Shown: piece after piece, positions 1 to 12,752 of the stretch
How the letters are laid out: every line of letters begins with the position of its first letter
How positions within the stretch are numbered: the first letter of the stretch is position 1
Source: Pythium myriotylum
Taxonomy: Eukaryota > Oomycota > Peronosporomycetes > Pythiales > Pythiaceae
NCBI GenBank assembly: GCA_023091665.1
Contig: JALJCQ010000013.1
Location: forward strand, 3,038,001 to 3,102,000
Length of the DNA stretch: 64,000 nt
Direction of reading: 5' to 3'
Made by a program: the position numbers and the translations under genes
Notes under the pieces: generated by a model
Told to the model about the DNA's origin: nothing
The model's database searches: none
Seen by the model: only the letters and a program-made list of their open reading frames with translations

Positions 1-127
1 CAGCGAAGGCGATCGCAAATGGAATTCGTCTACAGCTCTGACAGCTTGGCCAGGTTTTATAGGTAGCCCAAGATTGTGGGCAGTGTTTTCTACAATAGGA
101 CTATAACTTTTGGCTAGAACTAGAATG

Positions 128-1972
128 CTAAGGGTATTTCTTCGCGACCCACGCGAGCAGCCACTTCAGATGCGTGAGCATGTACTTGAGTGCCTTGGTC
201 CACTGCTCATCATTCCCCAATGAAATTGGCAGGTCTCCAATCTTCCCGCGTTGGATCTTGTAAGGGAACTTGAGGGATGGTTCCTCTCGCATTGCCCGCT
301 TTCCAGCATCGTCGACACATTCGAGGAAAAGCACCATGGCCTGGTTGAAGCCACGACGCCGGAACATACCGCCATCGCTGTACAGGCTGTATTCCTTTCC
401 GTACATGTTGACGACACGCGAGTAGCTGCCACGCGGTATCAACTTGTTCCGTGTAAAATCAAACTGCGCTCGCTCGGCGATTGTTGAGAGGAGCAGAACT
501 GCTTGACCTAGCGCGGCGTTGATTTCCACCCACTCGACGGGCCGTGTAGGCAGGCGCCCGAGCCGAAGGCCATTGATTGTACCAAAGAGACCATCGTGCC
601 AAATGTGGAAAACATCGTTGCACACGTTATAGCGCTGGAGACGGCGCAGCATGTCGGAGGCGTGGACAGAAAAGACACCAACGGATTGTCGCTCATCACG
701 GCTGAGCCCTAGCAAATGCTGTAGGAAGGCACCTTCGCTGAATGTGCCTTGGATGAGCGTCTCAAGGTCCATTCCTGTTGACCAGAGGTCGCGACGGCGG
801 GAGAGCACGTGGATGGACTCTGCTTCTAGAGTTGACAGCTCGGCTTGAAGGCGTCTTTCCTCTTGTTCAAGTGCCTGGATATCCGCACAAATATAGTCTC
901 CATGTGCATCGGGCTCTTCGACGGGAAAGTCGGATAGGAACGCTTGGTACTGCTGGCGATCAGACTCCAAACTGTTGAGTGTGCTGCAGAGAGAAAGCGT
1001 TAGCATATCCTCAATCGCCTTGAGATGTTATGTCAAGCTCACGCACTTTTGCAGGTTCTGAATAATGCCTAATTCGCAATCATGACAGGAGGGCGTCTGT
1101 TTCTGGAGGTGGAGAGAACTATTCCACAGAACACACTCACACGTGAGCCTCAGCGCATTCGCGTCAATCCCTCCTCAAAACCACGGACCTTGCATCTAGC
1201 AATTCTTGGAACCAACTGAGGTCACTTCCATCTGTCTGGCGCTTGCGAATGTATCTTCGCCGACGCATCATCGCTTCGCGCGGCGGCCTCTCCTGGTCTT
1301 CTTCGATCTCCAACGGCACCACACCGTCATCAAAGCTGTTCCCTTCGAGCGTCGTTGCTTTCGAGTAAATCCACCCGTCGGCATCACATTCCGGAAAGCT
1401 CTTGTCGATCTCCCAGGTCTCGCTGAGCCACAAGTGCGGCTTACTCAGCAGGCGGTGCGGGATGGTCTCTTCAAGCCGGAGCCCCAAGCCGCCGCGGTTC
1501 GCGCTGATGAACGGCGCGACGCCGTCGACGCCATTGAACATGACGTGGATCCACGCGTCTTCCTCGTCGCCTTCCTCGATCGGCACGGCGCGGCGCTGGT
1601 TTTCCCACACGAGCTCGGAGATCACGGCCGGCTGCTGCACGCTGCCGCCGTCGCCCACGGAGACGAGCTCGGACGCGTCGATCGGGATGTCGCGCAGCAG
1701 TGCGATGCGGTCTAATGAATACAAACGGTCGCGCGTTTAGTCCCTCGCGGTCAAGCTTTGTCATGGCGTCGCGACGAGAACGAGCGCGCGCGCGACGCAC
1801 CTTTGATGGGCGAGTTGTTGGAGCGGAACTTGAGCAGCGCGCCGCACTGCGAGCAGGTGAAGAGGCTCTTCCCTTCGACGGCCACGGCCGGCGGGCGCAT
1901 GGGCGGCATGCCCGGCATCGTGCCAGGTCTCTCGGTAGTGACGAGCGTGGCCGGCAGAACCTGCGGCAGCAT
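128..1972 (-). CDS. ATG6: ATG6/Beclin-1 homologue with an internal DysF domain
   Basis: Four exons read 1972-1801, 1711-1189, 1118-1047 and 983-128. All phases agree and give about 540 residues. Exon 1 carries the N-terminal CxxC motif (CSQC, residues 40-43, followed by GALLKF). The CHDC motif that opens the Beclin coiled coil lies near residues 243-246. The C-terminal half has the evolutionarily conserved domain, with VFHIWHDGLFGTINGLRLG and the stretch around PVEWVEINAALGQ. ATG6 is the regulatory subunit of the class III PI3-kinase (VPS34) complexes in autophagy and endosomal sorting. Unusually, residues about 90-215 between the two cysteine motifs form a DysF (peroxin/ferlin) domain, with WEIDKSFPECDADGW followed by an arginine-rich MRRRRYIRKR. 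The exon 2-3 junction (donor GTCCGT) is the weakest boundary. The gene is divergent from the FRAG1/DRAM gene, with a 470-base shared upstream region. Confidence 0.88.
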
Positions 1973-2441
1973 TTCTCCCTTCTTCGGGCCTACGACGCGG
2001 CGACCGTGAGACAGCGAGCAGCTACACGGAGCCTTTCTACCAATCGTCGGCGAGACCAGTACTCGCCCTCTCGAAACCGATCGCGCTGAGTTCTGGGAAC
2101 ACCGGTTCTCGACGGTATTATCGGGATATTTGTCGTGGGAAAATCCACTGTAGCCATTTGCAGAGGCGCGCCACCCACGACCGCGAGCAGCTCAACACGG
2201 TGTCGTGTCGTGCGCCTCGTGCCCGTGGCGTAGAAGAGACTCGTCGGCATCCATCAACGCGCGCCGCCAGTCCCACGGCGCTGCTCGTTGACGATCGTCC
2301 GCGGAAAGCGCGCCCATTGGAGGAAATCGTCGTGTATCGCTCGCGCTGGACTCGTGGGCGTCTCTCTGCCAAGTGAACCCACACCTCGGTCTCTCTCTCT
2401 TTCTCTCGGCCGTGGACCGACGCAGAAAGCGAAACGTCTCC

Positions 2442-3654
2442 ATGGTCTCACCGACGCTCCAGCGAGTGCGCGCGCTCGCGCCGGTCGTGGCCTCGACGGC
2501 CGTCGTGGTCACGCTCGTGACCTGCGTCATCATCGCCAAGGCGCGCGACGTGTACACGGGCGGGCTCAAGTGGCCCTACTTCTCCGACATGGGCCGCGAC
2601 TCGCCCGGCTACTACGTCTTCTGCGTCGGACTCACGATTTGCGCGCTCGCGCTCGCGTGCACGTGGCTCTTTAACTACCAGTTCCAGCGCGCGATCCTCG
2701 ACAAGCCCGTCGCCATCGGCCAGCTCTCGCGCTCCGTGCTCACGTTCGCACGGATCCAGACGTTTGTCGGCATGATCTCGGTCGTCGGTCTCCCGGTTCT
2801 GGTGCGTGTCGCTGAGAGAAGATAGTTGTTCTCGGCCTCTCTGATGGGCGCTGTCTCTGCGTGTGTACAGTCTTTCTTCAGCACGGCCTCGTACTCGACC
2901 GTGCACAACTCGGCCGCGTACTGGTTCTTCTTCCTGGAGACCTACTCGATCTGCTCCAATGTGCGTCGTTCTTGCTAAGTGTCGTTCGCATAGTCCTGAC
3001 CTCGCGGCTGCTCCTGCTTCATTTCATAGACGATCATCAGTTATAAGATCTACAAGCGCGAGCGTTCGACAAGGGAGACAACTGTCTTCATGGGAGACAA
3101 CCCCACGACCATTAACAGCGAACTCGACGACAAGGCGCGGCGCTACGAGAGCGTGCGGCGCACGTTCTTGATCCAGGCCACGGCCTTTGGACTCTTCTTT
3201 ATCGCATTCCTGCTGTACTTGCCCATCGGCCTCGCGGTCGTCAAGTCGGCTCCGCGGCTCACGATCCAGGAGTGTCTCGACCGGAAGCTCGGACAAAAGT
3301 ACTGCACCGACACTGTGCGATACGACGAGACGCGCACGAAGTTGTGGAACTACGGTATGTCTCTCTTCATTTTCGATCGCACTGGATGAAAAGCTGACTC
3401 TCTTGCACTACGATAAAGAGGACGACTTCTCGGCCAACCAGATGCGATCCGCGGCGCAGCTTGGGTGCATCCTTACTCTAGTCGGGTACTCGGTCTCCTT
3501 CCTCTCACACGACTACGCGCGCGTCGTGGACTCCAACGACGAGGACGCCACGTCGGGACCAGTCACCACCGCGTACGTAAGGTCGCCAGTCTCGTCCCGC
3601 GGTAGTTACAGATCGGACCACACGCCGATGCTGTACACCGATCTGGACGACTAG
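2442..3654 (+). CDS. FRAG1/DRAM/Sfk1-family six-span membrane protein (copy 1)
   Basis: Four exons (2442-2801, 2871-2960, 3030-3354, 3419-3654) join in phase to give 336 residues. The family motif GLKWPYFSDMGRDSPGYYVF follows the first membrane span. About six hydrophobic spans are visible, the last being LGCILTLVGYSVSFL. A luminal loop between spans 5 and 6 holds two cysteines (QEC...KYC). FRAG1/DRAM/Sfk1 proteins are multi-span proteins of the Golgi, lysosome or plasma membrane. Members act in GPI-anchor remodelling (PGAP2), autophagy modulation (DRAM) or phosphoinositide-linked signalling (Sfk1); the exact role here cannot be told. The ATG at 2442 was chosen because it matches the paralogue's start; an upstream in-frame ATG lies at 2373. 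The tail ends in an acidic tyrosine-containing stretch (MLYTDLDD) that could be a sorting signal (inference). Confidence 0.85.
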
Positions 3655-3760
3655 AATAACGCAAAGGCATCCATTTTGCTGACTGGTTCTTGTTTGTATT
3701 CTTTTGCTTCTTGCAGCCAAATCCAAGCCCGAGTGTGACAGTTCGTCGCTATAACCTCTC

Positions 3761-3766
3761 AATAAA
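3761..3766 (+). terminator. Polyadenylation signal AATAAA
   Basis: A canonical AATAAA lies about 107 bases after the stop codon of the FRAG1/DRAM gene and before the convergent giant gene. Placement fits a 3' end signal. Confidence 0.45.
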
Positions 3767-3837
3767 ACACGTAGAAACTTTGATGCTCATCGAGTGGTCG
3801 CTAAGACATGTGTTAAAACGGAGAAACCAGGATAAAC

Positions 3838-6800
3838 CTACTCAGTGATCGCTACATCTTCATCTCGTGCTTCAACGTCCATCAGCTCGTGCATGTCCAT
3901 GCGATTTGCAAGCTCCTGAAGGAACGAGCGTGGCCAGTTCTGGGGACAGCGGCGAGCCTCGAAGAACGCGCGAAGTGTGGCCTCTCGATGGCGAAGCGGC
4001 AGAAGCAAAACGCGCAACTCACGCTCTTTTATGGCACGCTGGATATTCGAGTTGAAGTGCGCGTCGCCATTCAACAAGCAAGACGCTAGGACTGTGACAA
4101 GAAATATCTCGAGTCCGGAAGGTCCGACCACCCCGCGATTGAACTCTATGCTGAGCGGGATGCTGCACAAAGAGATCCGCGGTTTGTTGCTTCGCGCGGC
4201 TGTCAGTGCAAATGATATGTGAACTAGACCGAAATGACCGCGGTAGTTGGTGTTGAGGTCGGTGAGATCGACGAGCAGCATTTTTAGCACTGCGTCGGCC
4301 TCATGTTCTGAGAGCAGTAGTGCGGAGTGGTCACGAAATACGATCAGGACGTCTGCAAATCGCAAGTAGGCGTTCGCGTTTTGACTGTCACCTGCATCTC
4401 CATGTTTCACAGTCGACCAGAAATTTTTGGTGCCTCTGAGCAAAGTTCTGTTCCAAGCCAGCTTCGAGAAATCGACAGGGTTCAGGTTCGTGACGCAATA
4501 GTCGCTCACGTCGAGGGTTTCCACAACTCGACTTAATTGGTTTGCAGATGAAGCGTCCAACAGCTTTCTGTAGACCCATTTTTCTTCGACATAAGCGCCC
4601 ACATGAACGTGGTCTTCCTCCTCTTCTGCCTCCGCTTCATCTTCCGCTTCAAACTCGCATTCACACTCATTCCCAAGACCAGTCGACCAAACCAAAGCTT
4701 CTCTTCCATATACCGAGGCTCGATCCTGAATGTCATTCAGCACGTGACGGACATCATCATCGTGTACGTAACACGTTGATGAAACATTCTCAACATTCAG
4801 CCCTACAACCTCAGGGATTGTACATTCCGTCGCGATTGCTGCGTAAGCATCTAGCTTCCACTCATCTGTTCGAAACTCCTGCTGTGCATCCAGTTCTTTT
4901 CTGCAAAATTGTGCTCCGTTGTCCGCCCACTCGAGTAGTCCAAGCGTGCACTGACGCTGAGTATTGTCGAGGACCCAGTCAAGTATATGTTTGGTTGTGA
5001 TCTCAGCAATCACATCTCCAGCAGAACGGCTGCAAACTTCAAGAATTCTCAATTTTACATCCTCACCACTGGTGATACATAATTTCTGGTCGTGACCAAG
5101 AAGACGCATGCGCCCTGCTCCTTGCATAAGTTTGTCCTTAGTTGCTGTTGGCCCCAAGGTCAGTAGGGCCCTTGCGTCCGCGCGCAACTTGATATCTGAA
5201 CCACGCGAGCGAGCCTCATCAAAAATCACGAATGAATCGCATTCTCGTAATGACGAACTCTTCAGTGGCCGGGTGACTTTCCGCTCTCTCTCTAGTACTA
5301 CCCAGCAATCTACACCAGGCGAAATGTCGTAGTATGTCACCCCAGCAGCTGAGAATTTAGTCTGGGCAACCAGGAACTGCGCAGCTTCGCGGGATGCGAC
5401 ATCAGCTAACAGAGCTCCTGTGTCGATCAAAGCAGTGCACTTGGCTTCCAACGCAAAATGTAACAGCTCCTTCCACACCGCCAGATCGCCATCTTCCACA
5501 GCGGGATGCTTCCCCAGCACTTGATAACCAAGACAGGCTGTCAGAGGCATATGCAGCATTTTACCGTTTGTTCCTCGCAATGATAGCTCGTTCGGTTCTT
5601 GCTGCAATACTGGGATAGGTAGCAAATGCTGCGTGTCGTTCGTGCCCGACTGCTTCATGTCTCTTGGGAAAATGAGCTTGAAAAATGAAGTTAATCAATT
5701 CCATCGAGAATCGAAAAGCATCGCAGACCAGCGATAGGTGTCCTGTGTCGTCGAGATCGATGTGAACAAGCTTTCTCAGTAAGCGACGTTGATCATTATC
5801 ACGAAGCTTGGAGTCAACAGAACCACGCCATTCGGCAAAATAGCGTTGACTCTCTTGCTGACCAAGCCGTTTCACAGTCTCAATTGCGGCTCGAATATCA
5901 TCGTTTTGGAGCCCGGCATGATAGTACGCCAACACAGTGAGAACAATATTTACGTCTGGATGGCTGAAGTCTGAGCGCTCAGATGGAAGATCAGCAGCAA
6001 CAAAAGGCACAGCAAGTCGTCTTGGACGTGATCCCCGCGCTGGAAGCCCATAGTCGACGCGGTATCGCTTCTCCAGGCATCGTTCAAGTATGCCGAAAGC
6101 CACTAGTCCTCGCAGCGAGAGTAGCTGTTGTCTGGCTGTTTCAAAGATTACGGGCATTTGCTCTAACACTGTCGAGGCTTCGACTGTCGGATCACTTAGG
6201 AGAACGACAAGCTGCCCTCGGACTCGTGGGCTCTCTCTCTGCAAACTCTCAATCCATGTGAAATCTTCCTGAGGCTTGTCGAGAAAGTCCTGAACCAGCG
6301 CCTCTCTGAAATGACGCCGAGCTTCTGCTGTGCTGTTTCCTGCAAGGTTCAATCGGAAGCCATTATATCCACCTGGACGATGTTCATACTCTGGGTGCGT
6401 GCAATACAGAGCAGAAGCTCGTTGAAGAACACGGGACAACCGCTTGCTAGATTTGCTGATAAGAACACGAATCAAAGCCTCCGCACAAATCCATCGGTTC
6501 GAACCCCCATCAACAGTTACTGGCGACCCGATGACATACACTAGACGGAATTTGTGGTGCAATACTGCATCACTTTCGTCGAAAATGTCAATGTACTGGT
6601 CAGGATCGCACAGCGCGTCCAGTGCATCAGCAAGATCACGTTTGTCGCGGTGTCGGAGTTCCACACGCTTCAGTTCGAGAGATAGGCGGTGTTCGGGGGA
6701 CACCATCAAAAACCCCCATTTAACTTCAAATCGTCGACAGCCTCTTGCATCTGCCGGACTTTGTGTAAGCTTATTCCTGTTTCTCTGTTAAATGGGAGTT

Positions 6801-9800
6801 CGAGAAACGGCACCCGCAGCGCGCCTGCTGAGAGAACTTGGTGCATAAATAGGTGTGTCTCACTCAACAATGGCGATAAGATATGCGCTCGCACCACGAA
6901 TCTTGGATACTTAAAGCGGAAAAACAAAAAGAGCATCGGAAGAATCACTCGGGTCTTGCCACATCCCATATTAAGTTGACAGATACGTCCAGGATTGTCG
7001 ATAAGGTGGCGGGCTACGACGTACTGCTCCGGTCGAATTTGAAGCCTCTCTTGAACTTCAAAAACAAGCCAATATGGGTGCTCGTTTGAATCCCACGTGC
7101 GCTCGCACAAGAGCTCCTGGATAATAGAGGTTGTGGATGCCGGGGGCGAGGAGCTTGCAGCGCTGATTATTCGCTCAAACTTGTCTTCCAAAACACAAAG
7201 CTCCATAAAGTGTATTGCCGCTCGCTTGAAACAGGCTCTACATTCCTCCCCTAAACGAGGGGCAAATCTAGCCAAGTACTCGCTTTCCAGCACACAGCGC
7301 ATAATATCAGACACCGTTGGGGATGGGGCACGATTGACAGCAACTTGGAGACGGTCAGCTGACCCCCTCATCAGGGCATCAAAGAGGAACCCCTCAATTT
7401 TTTTCGCTTTTGCCGTCACTTTCAAGCGATTCAACTTTATCTCAGATGCAAGCTTGGACACATCGTTGTCTCTTAACGTCGTGACTGCTCGGTGGCGGAA
7501 CGCATCCCAACTAGCACGCAGCTCTTGAATTACTTCCTTGCTCACTAAATTTGTTCCCACAGCCGATATCGGGAACTCAGTACACGCACCATCGTCACGT
7601 TCGGCAGCCATCACATAGTTTCGTAGAGATTGTTCTTGACAGGCGATGAACCCCTCCTCGAATGGATATTCGCTCAGTTCGAACGAGTCACTGTAATTGT
7701 TCGGTCGTCTTTGCCTAAGGCCAACATCCCGCCAAAGCGGATGGGACAAGCGGGCATTTTCATCGCAATCAGAAGAGACCCTCCAGCATTCCAAAGCTCG
7801 CTCCTTCAGATTCTTACATCGTTCGTACTTGCGCTCGCTGGGACTTGGTGTAATAGTGTTCGGATACAAGAACAGAAGTCGGTTTGACCTCATCAGAAGA
7901 TCTAACGCCTTTATACGTAGACTAGGCGAAAGGTGGCACCAGCGAGATATATCTTCAAGATAGCGAGCTGCCTCACTCGAATAGGGGCGACTTGTCGTCG
8001 ACCGCTCCATAAGATCAAAGGCTACCTCAACGCCTGTCATGGAGAGGGCTCGGCATGGGAACGCGCTACTTGAAGCGGTGAAGATCGCGGCCAGCAACAA
8101 GCGACTTTCGATCGACTCTGAAGTGAGCATTCTCGTACGTGGATGCTTCTCGAAAATTGCGACAGCAACAGTAGCACGGGTGGACTGTGGTAGCTCAACA
8201 TCAACGTGTCCTTGTTCTTTCGCGACTTGGCCAACTGGTATGAGTACTAGTTTGCATTTTGCTATCTCGTCACCTCTCCGCATTCGATCGAGAACCAGGT
8301 AGCGATGAAATCGATGCAGTTGGCCTGAGAGAACTTGATTCAGAGATAGTGCGCAGCCTGAGATCTCACTCGATTGCAATCGACCGTCATTACACTCCTC
8401 GAAGCGTAGACCAAAACGAGGGAAGTATAACTCCAGCCGACCCTTTGCTGATCGCATCACATGAATGAACTTTTCATACTCGAATTGGCTAAGTACACCC
8501 ATCAGCGATTGTTGGGGCTGGACAAAAACGTTGTATGTATCACACTTGGAAATGATCTCCAAGTACGGGAGACCTTCGTCATCATGAGCAACTTCATAAC
8601 AATACGCCTTGCCATCTCGCAGGCGAGCAAAATAACGTACGTTCTTGTCACCTATCGTTGTGTGCCGAAGAAGAACACATTCGTGATCAGGCCAATACCA
8701 GTGGGTGTAGACATCCACCAACGTGGCTGGGAAAAGCTGTCCAAATCGACTACACCATTTTGATGAACATAATTGTAACTTTGCCGCAGAGCTATGCTCT
8801 TCAACCTTCAAATCGCCATTCGCGAATTGAAAAACATAGTGACAATCGTAACTTGGGCGGATCGTCTTGTGCACCCCTTCGCGTGAAGTAACCTCCAAGT
8901 CAATCTCTCCAAACAACGTCGCTACCAGCGCATTCTCTTTTATGCTTGTTGGGAGCCGTCCTGGAGGGGCCCCGTCAATGTGCACAGAACCGGATAGCAC
9001 ATCCACTGTGATGGTCGTTTCGGATTCTGGATGATGTGAAGCAAAGCAGCAAGAAATAAACTCCGAGTTGGTCGATTCGACCTGACTCCACTTGAGATTA
9101 GGCGGAGCAACATCACCGAGATTATTGCAAGCCCCACTAATCACAGTAGGTGCCCGACAGGCAAAGTCCACCACAGTGACAACGTGGCGGCTCATGGTTT
9201 CTGCAACCCAGCCAGTGGTGAGATTAATTGCTTCTTCGTTTGGGCAGTCGATGAACAGTCGCGCGTTGGCAAACAACACAACGAGCTCAAGTAGTTGAAT
9301 CAAATCACTTTCGCTTGGTTCAGTGATCAGCTTGAAGCATGACAATGCAGCCCCATACTGCAAGCACTCGCGGCGTCGAATCTCGATCCTTTCTTCCGAT
9401 GACAGGCCACGCCTTTGTCGCTGTTTGCGAGAGTCTTCAGCCCAACTACGGCACTCACCTGACAAATACCGTGCGGTATCTGTAGCAATGCTTGCAAACT
9501 GCGAGATGAAACCGGTCACGTCGCTCAGAAGAGGAATTGAACTCCACAGACTCGAGGGCGAGTCAATTTGTTCGGCGGAAGCCTTCAAAATGCTTGAGAA
9601 CGACTTGAGAGACTCAGTTGAAATTAAATCTGGGTGCCACTCGAATCGGGGGGTGTTGCCTTCTGTACAATCGATATCACCAACTTGGAAAATGGACATC
9701 TTGGCAACTCTTCTTGTTGCCTCAGCTGACCAGTCCAGGTGCCCATCTTGAATAGCTTGAAACACCCGTCGAAGTTGCTGTACCGGATGAGCCCGCAAAA

Positions 9801-12412
9801 GCCCTAGCAGTATAGAAGCCTTCATATCTGCGTTGCAAAACCTACTTGACTCAGAATACGGCGCGTTTTTTCGATACAGTGGCCGTTCACTGTCCAACGG
9901 CCAGTTTTGACTGTACTCATTTGCGGCGAGGTTGCACGTAAACCGGCCCCAACAGTCCTGCTTGCCAATAGCACTCAAGTCATCACACGCCTTCAGGTTG
10001 CTTGATGCGGCTGTGCTATCTCCAAACCATACGACTTTCGTTCTTGCAATGCTCGGTGACCAAGTGCACGTCCTTACGAAAGTCGTTTTCGAGTGGAACG
10101 ATTCGAGTGGTGGTGGATTAAACTTCGGGGTCATATCCTTCTCAACACAAACGGCAGCGACGCTTCGAGTTGGTGAGAGATCAATCTTCATACTCGAGCG
10201 TCGATCGAAATACTTGTCCCAATAAATCCATTCTTGGCCAGAAATTCCTGCTTCATCCGGATTCTTCCGTAACTCATTTTGTGCGTGCCCCTTCAACTCG
10301 CCAAAATTGTTCAAACCTTCGGGCAAAGTAAGCATAAACAACACTGTGGTGGCATCTGCATCATCTCTCGGTAAAGGGCTCATCAACTTGGCTGAAACCT
10401 TTGCCAATCCGTGCAGTTGCTTCTCATATGCCTCAATCGTCACCCGCAAGCTTTCCAATTGCTCTTCAGTACGAGGTACAAATTTCTGTTTTTGCAGACT
10501 AACCAAAGTGTCTTCTTCTCTTCTCATGGTAGCAATCGATCTCTTCAAAACGCTCGCTGCTTCTTGGTCGGCCAATATATTGTTCCATCCTTCGTCAACC
10601 CTCTTCGCCCAAGCTCGCTTGTGGTTTTCCAGAAGTTGAAGGCATTCTTCAGATTGTCTACCCACCTCTCTCGCGAACTTGAGAGTTCCTTTGTGATTCT
10701 TGAAGTCAAAAACAGGAGTAGCAAGGTCTGGTTGTCTATTCCATTCATGGATGTATCGAACGACGTCTTGAAGGGCCAATCTAGCCGCAAGTTCTGAGAG
10801 GACGCAAATCCGTAAGCACCGCCAATCCAAATCGATTCCGTAGCTCTTCAGCAAGGGAAACTCGCTGCAGCACAGCTGGTGGCAGCAGCAATAACAAATC
10901 CACGAAATCAGAAGAATCTTGCTCTCTAATTCAACTCGAGCCACTTCATCGCAGCGTTCAACCAAAACGGCTTTTACACGCCGCTTACGATACCAGCAGG
11001 CAATTCTCACCAAATTCTTCGTGCTCAGGTGCATATCTTGAAGGAGTAGACAACGCACGTGCAGCACGAAAGAGGAATCGCTCAACTGCGACTTGTTTGG
11101 CCAAGTTTTCAGGAAGCAGTTCGACTACACCATTCATCGCAGTTTCGTCAATTAGCACTATCCTCATGATTGTGCTTTCAGAGCAAACAACGCCGTTTAT
11201 CACTGCCGACCCAGCTACAAGCCCGTTGAATCGAGATCGGGTTCTGCTGAGCACTACCTCTCGCCTACTTGGTCGTTGGAGGAACGGTGCATTTGCAGAC
11301 CGAGCAAGAGATGTACGGTCGGGAAGACGTACCATACGACGAGTGTTCCAACGCTCAACAATACCGTCCAGTTGTGACCTCCACTGGATACAGCGCTGCT
11401 CCAGTCTCGACTTTTCGTGGCTGTCTTCAAAAGTAGATTCACGAAGGTGAGTCACAACTCCTTGCATCATCAAAAAAACGCGATCAACGGTCACCCAAAA
11501 ATGATGTGATTCAATTGCTTTCTCCAGTAGCTCAAACTGGAGTTTCATGAGTCGGCACGTGAAACCAACCTCGAGCTTCTCGAACAACCCAACGTACACC
11601 CACAAAGACTCCTTCAGCACAACCCGTACTAACGCCCAACTAACGTCACGACAACTTTCCTCCAGGTCGAGAAAGTAGCTTCCCGCGACAAAATCGGTGC
11701 CCTCGAACTGTGTTCTCTGAGCTAGCACTACAGCAAGGCGTATCTGTTCGACTAGCTTTGACGGATTCCTTGGAGAATGGGCTTCCTCATGCTTAACCGT
11801 TGCAAGGAGAGCGTCCAATTCATCTGCAAACTTGGCACGCGCAGAGAGCTCAATCAGGCCGCAGGGGAGAACAACATGACTCGACGGAACCGAGTTCTTG
11901 ACGGTTGTGCCATCTTCGAGGGTATGGAGGCGGATCGACCACCCGTCCAGCAAGATCAGTGAGAGCTCAAGCGTACCCAGACCGAAAGCCTTTGCGATCA
12001 ACACACTCACTACTTCCGGTATCCATCGCTCCACCCACCATTGACCGCGCTGAATGCTTTGACCATGGCCCATAGTTGCCCAATTCGGCTGGGCGTCGCG
12101 TAGTGCCTCAAGCTCCCGCGCCGAGAAGGCATCGACTTGGAGAGAGTCTCCAGCATCAGCTGTTGGTCTCTGTTCAAGCCGGCGACTGAATCGCTGTCGC
12201 TTCGTAGCGCGTGGCTCGCCCTCGGGGTCCTCCAACAGCTCATGCACAGTCGCGTCCACGGCGTCGCGCAGTGCCTTGCAGATCGCCGTCGTCTGCGTCT
12301 CGGCCGGCGGCTCGTGGCGGAAGCGGAAGACCGCGCGCAGCAGTTGCTCGTCCATGGCCGCACAGCGCCTCTGAGGCCGCGAGGGCGCCGTTGCCGCCGC
12401 CGCTTCGCCCAC
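3838..12412 (-). pseudogene. Giant DUF3638/DUF3645 protein gene with two frameshifts
   Basis: Exon 1 (12412-11011) joins in phase across an 85-base intron (11010-10926) to a long frame that runs to about 6706. DUF3638 is shown by a P-loop-like QLNMGCGKTRVILPM (near 6938-6980) and by MVSPEHRLSLELK. DUF3645 is shown by VPFVAADLPSERSDFSHPDV. The late family motif KLMQGAGRMRLLG lies near 5110-5140. These proteins are usually about 3000 residues long and occur in fungi, plants and oomycetes. Some databases list them as ubiquitinyl hydrolase-like, but no catalytic site is evident to me. Two breaks are present. At about 6706-6716 the frame changes in a G5T5 run, where one extra T would restore it. 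At about 5650-5660 one extra base separates FPKR from the MKQSG frame. Neither has GT-AG signals. The gene is therefore either a young pseudogene or carries sequencing errors. About 2850 residues would result if both breaks were errors. Confidence 0.8.
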
Positions 12413-12453
12413 GGTTCTCGCCGTTGCCCTCCATGGTCGTTGTTGCAGTTGAC

Positions 12454-12536
12454 GTACTTCAGGAAAATGGGTTCACGCGGACGGTCAGCAGGTTCTTTCG
12501 CGTCGTCGACCCATAAACCCGTTTTCGTTGAAGTAC
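12454..12536. repeat. Imperfect inverted repeat just upstream of the giant gene
   Basis: Arms 12454-12473 (GTACTTCAGGAAAATGGGTT) and 12516-12536 (AACCCGTTTTCGTTGAAGTAC) pair imperfectly around a 42-base loop. A degenerate copy of the right arm and its flank recurs at 12709-12752 (CATAAACCTGTTTTCATTGAAG). The layout suggests a small MITE-like insertion. It starts 42 bases upstream of the start codon at 12412. Confidence 0.5.
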
Positions 12537-12752
12537 TAGTTTAAGGTACCCTCTGGCGTCGAATCGAGTTCGAAATCGATTCAATTTCTTTCAACTCGTG
12601 AATCGACACCGCTGTGGCCTGAGCCCAACCGCTCGAACCAATGAATTGCGCCAACTCAACGAACGAATTGAGACTGTAAGTCATCCCATTGCGTGCGGGT
12701 CATCAACGCATAAACCTGTTTTCATTGAAGTAATGGGCAAGGTACTGTGAAG

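Noticed and set aside
5561..6716. Introns as the explanation for the two frame changes in the giant gene
   Set aside because: No GT-AG pair can join the conserved residues on either side without deleting family motifs. A one-base change explains each.
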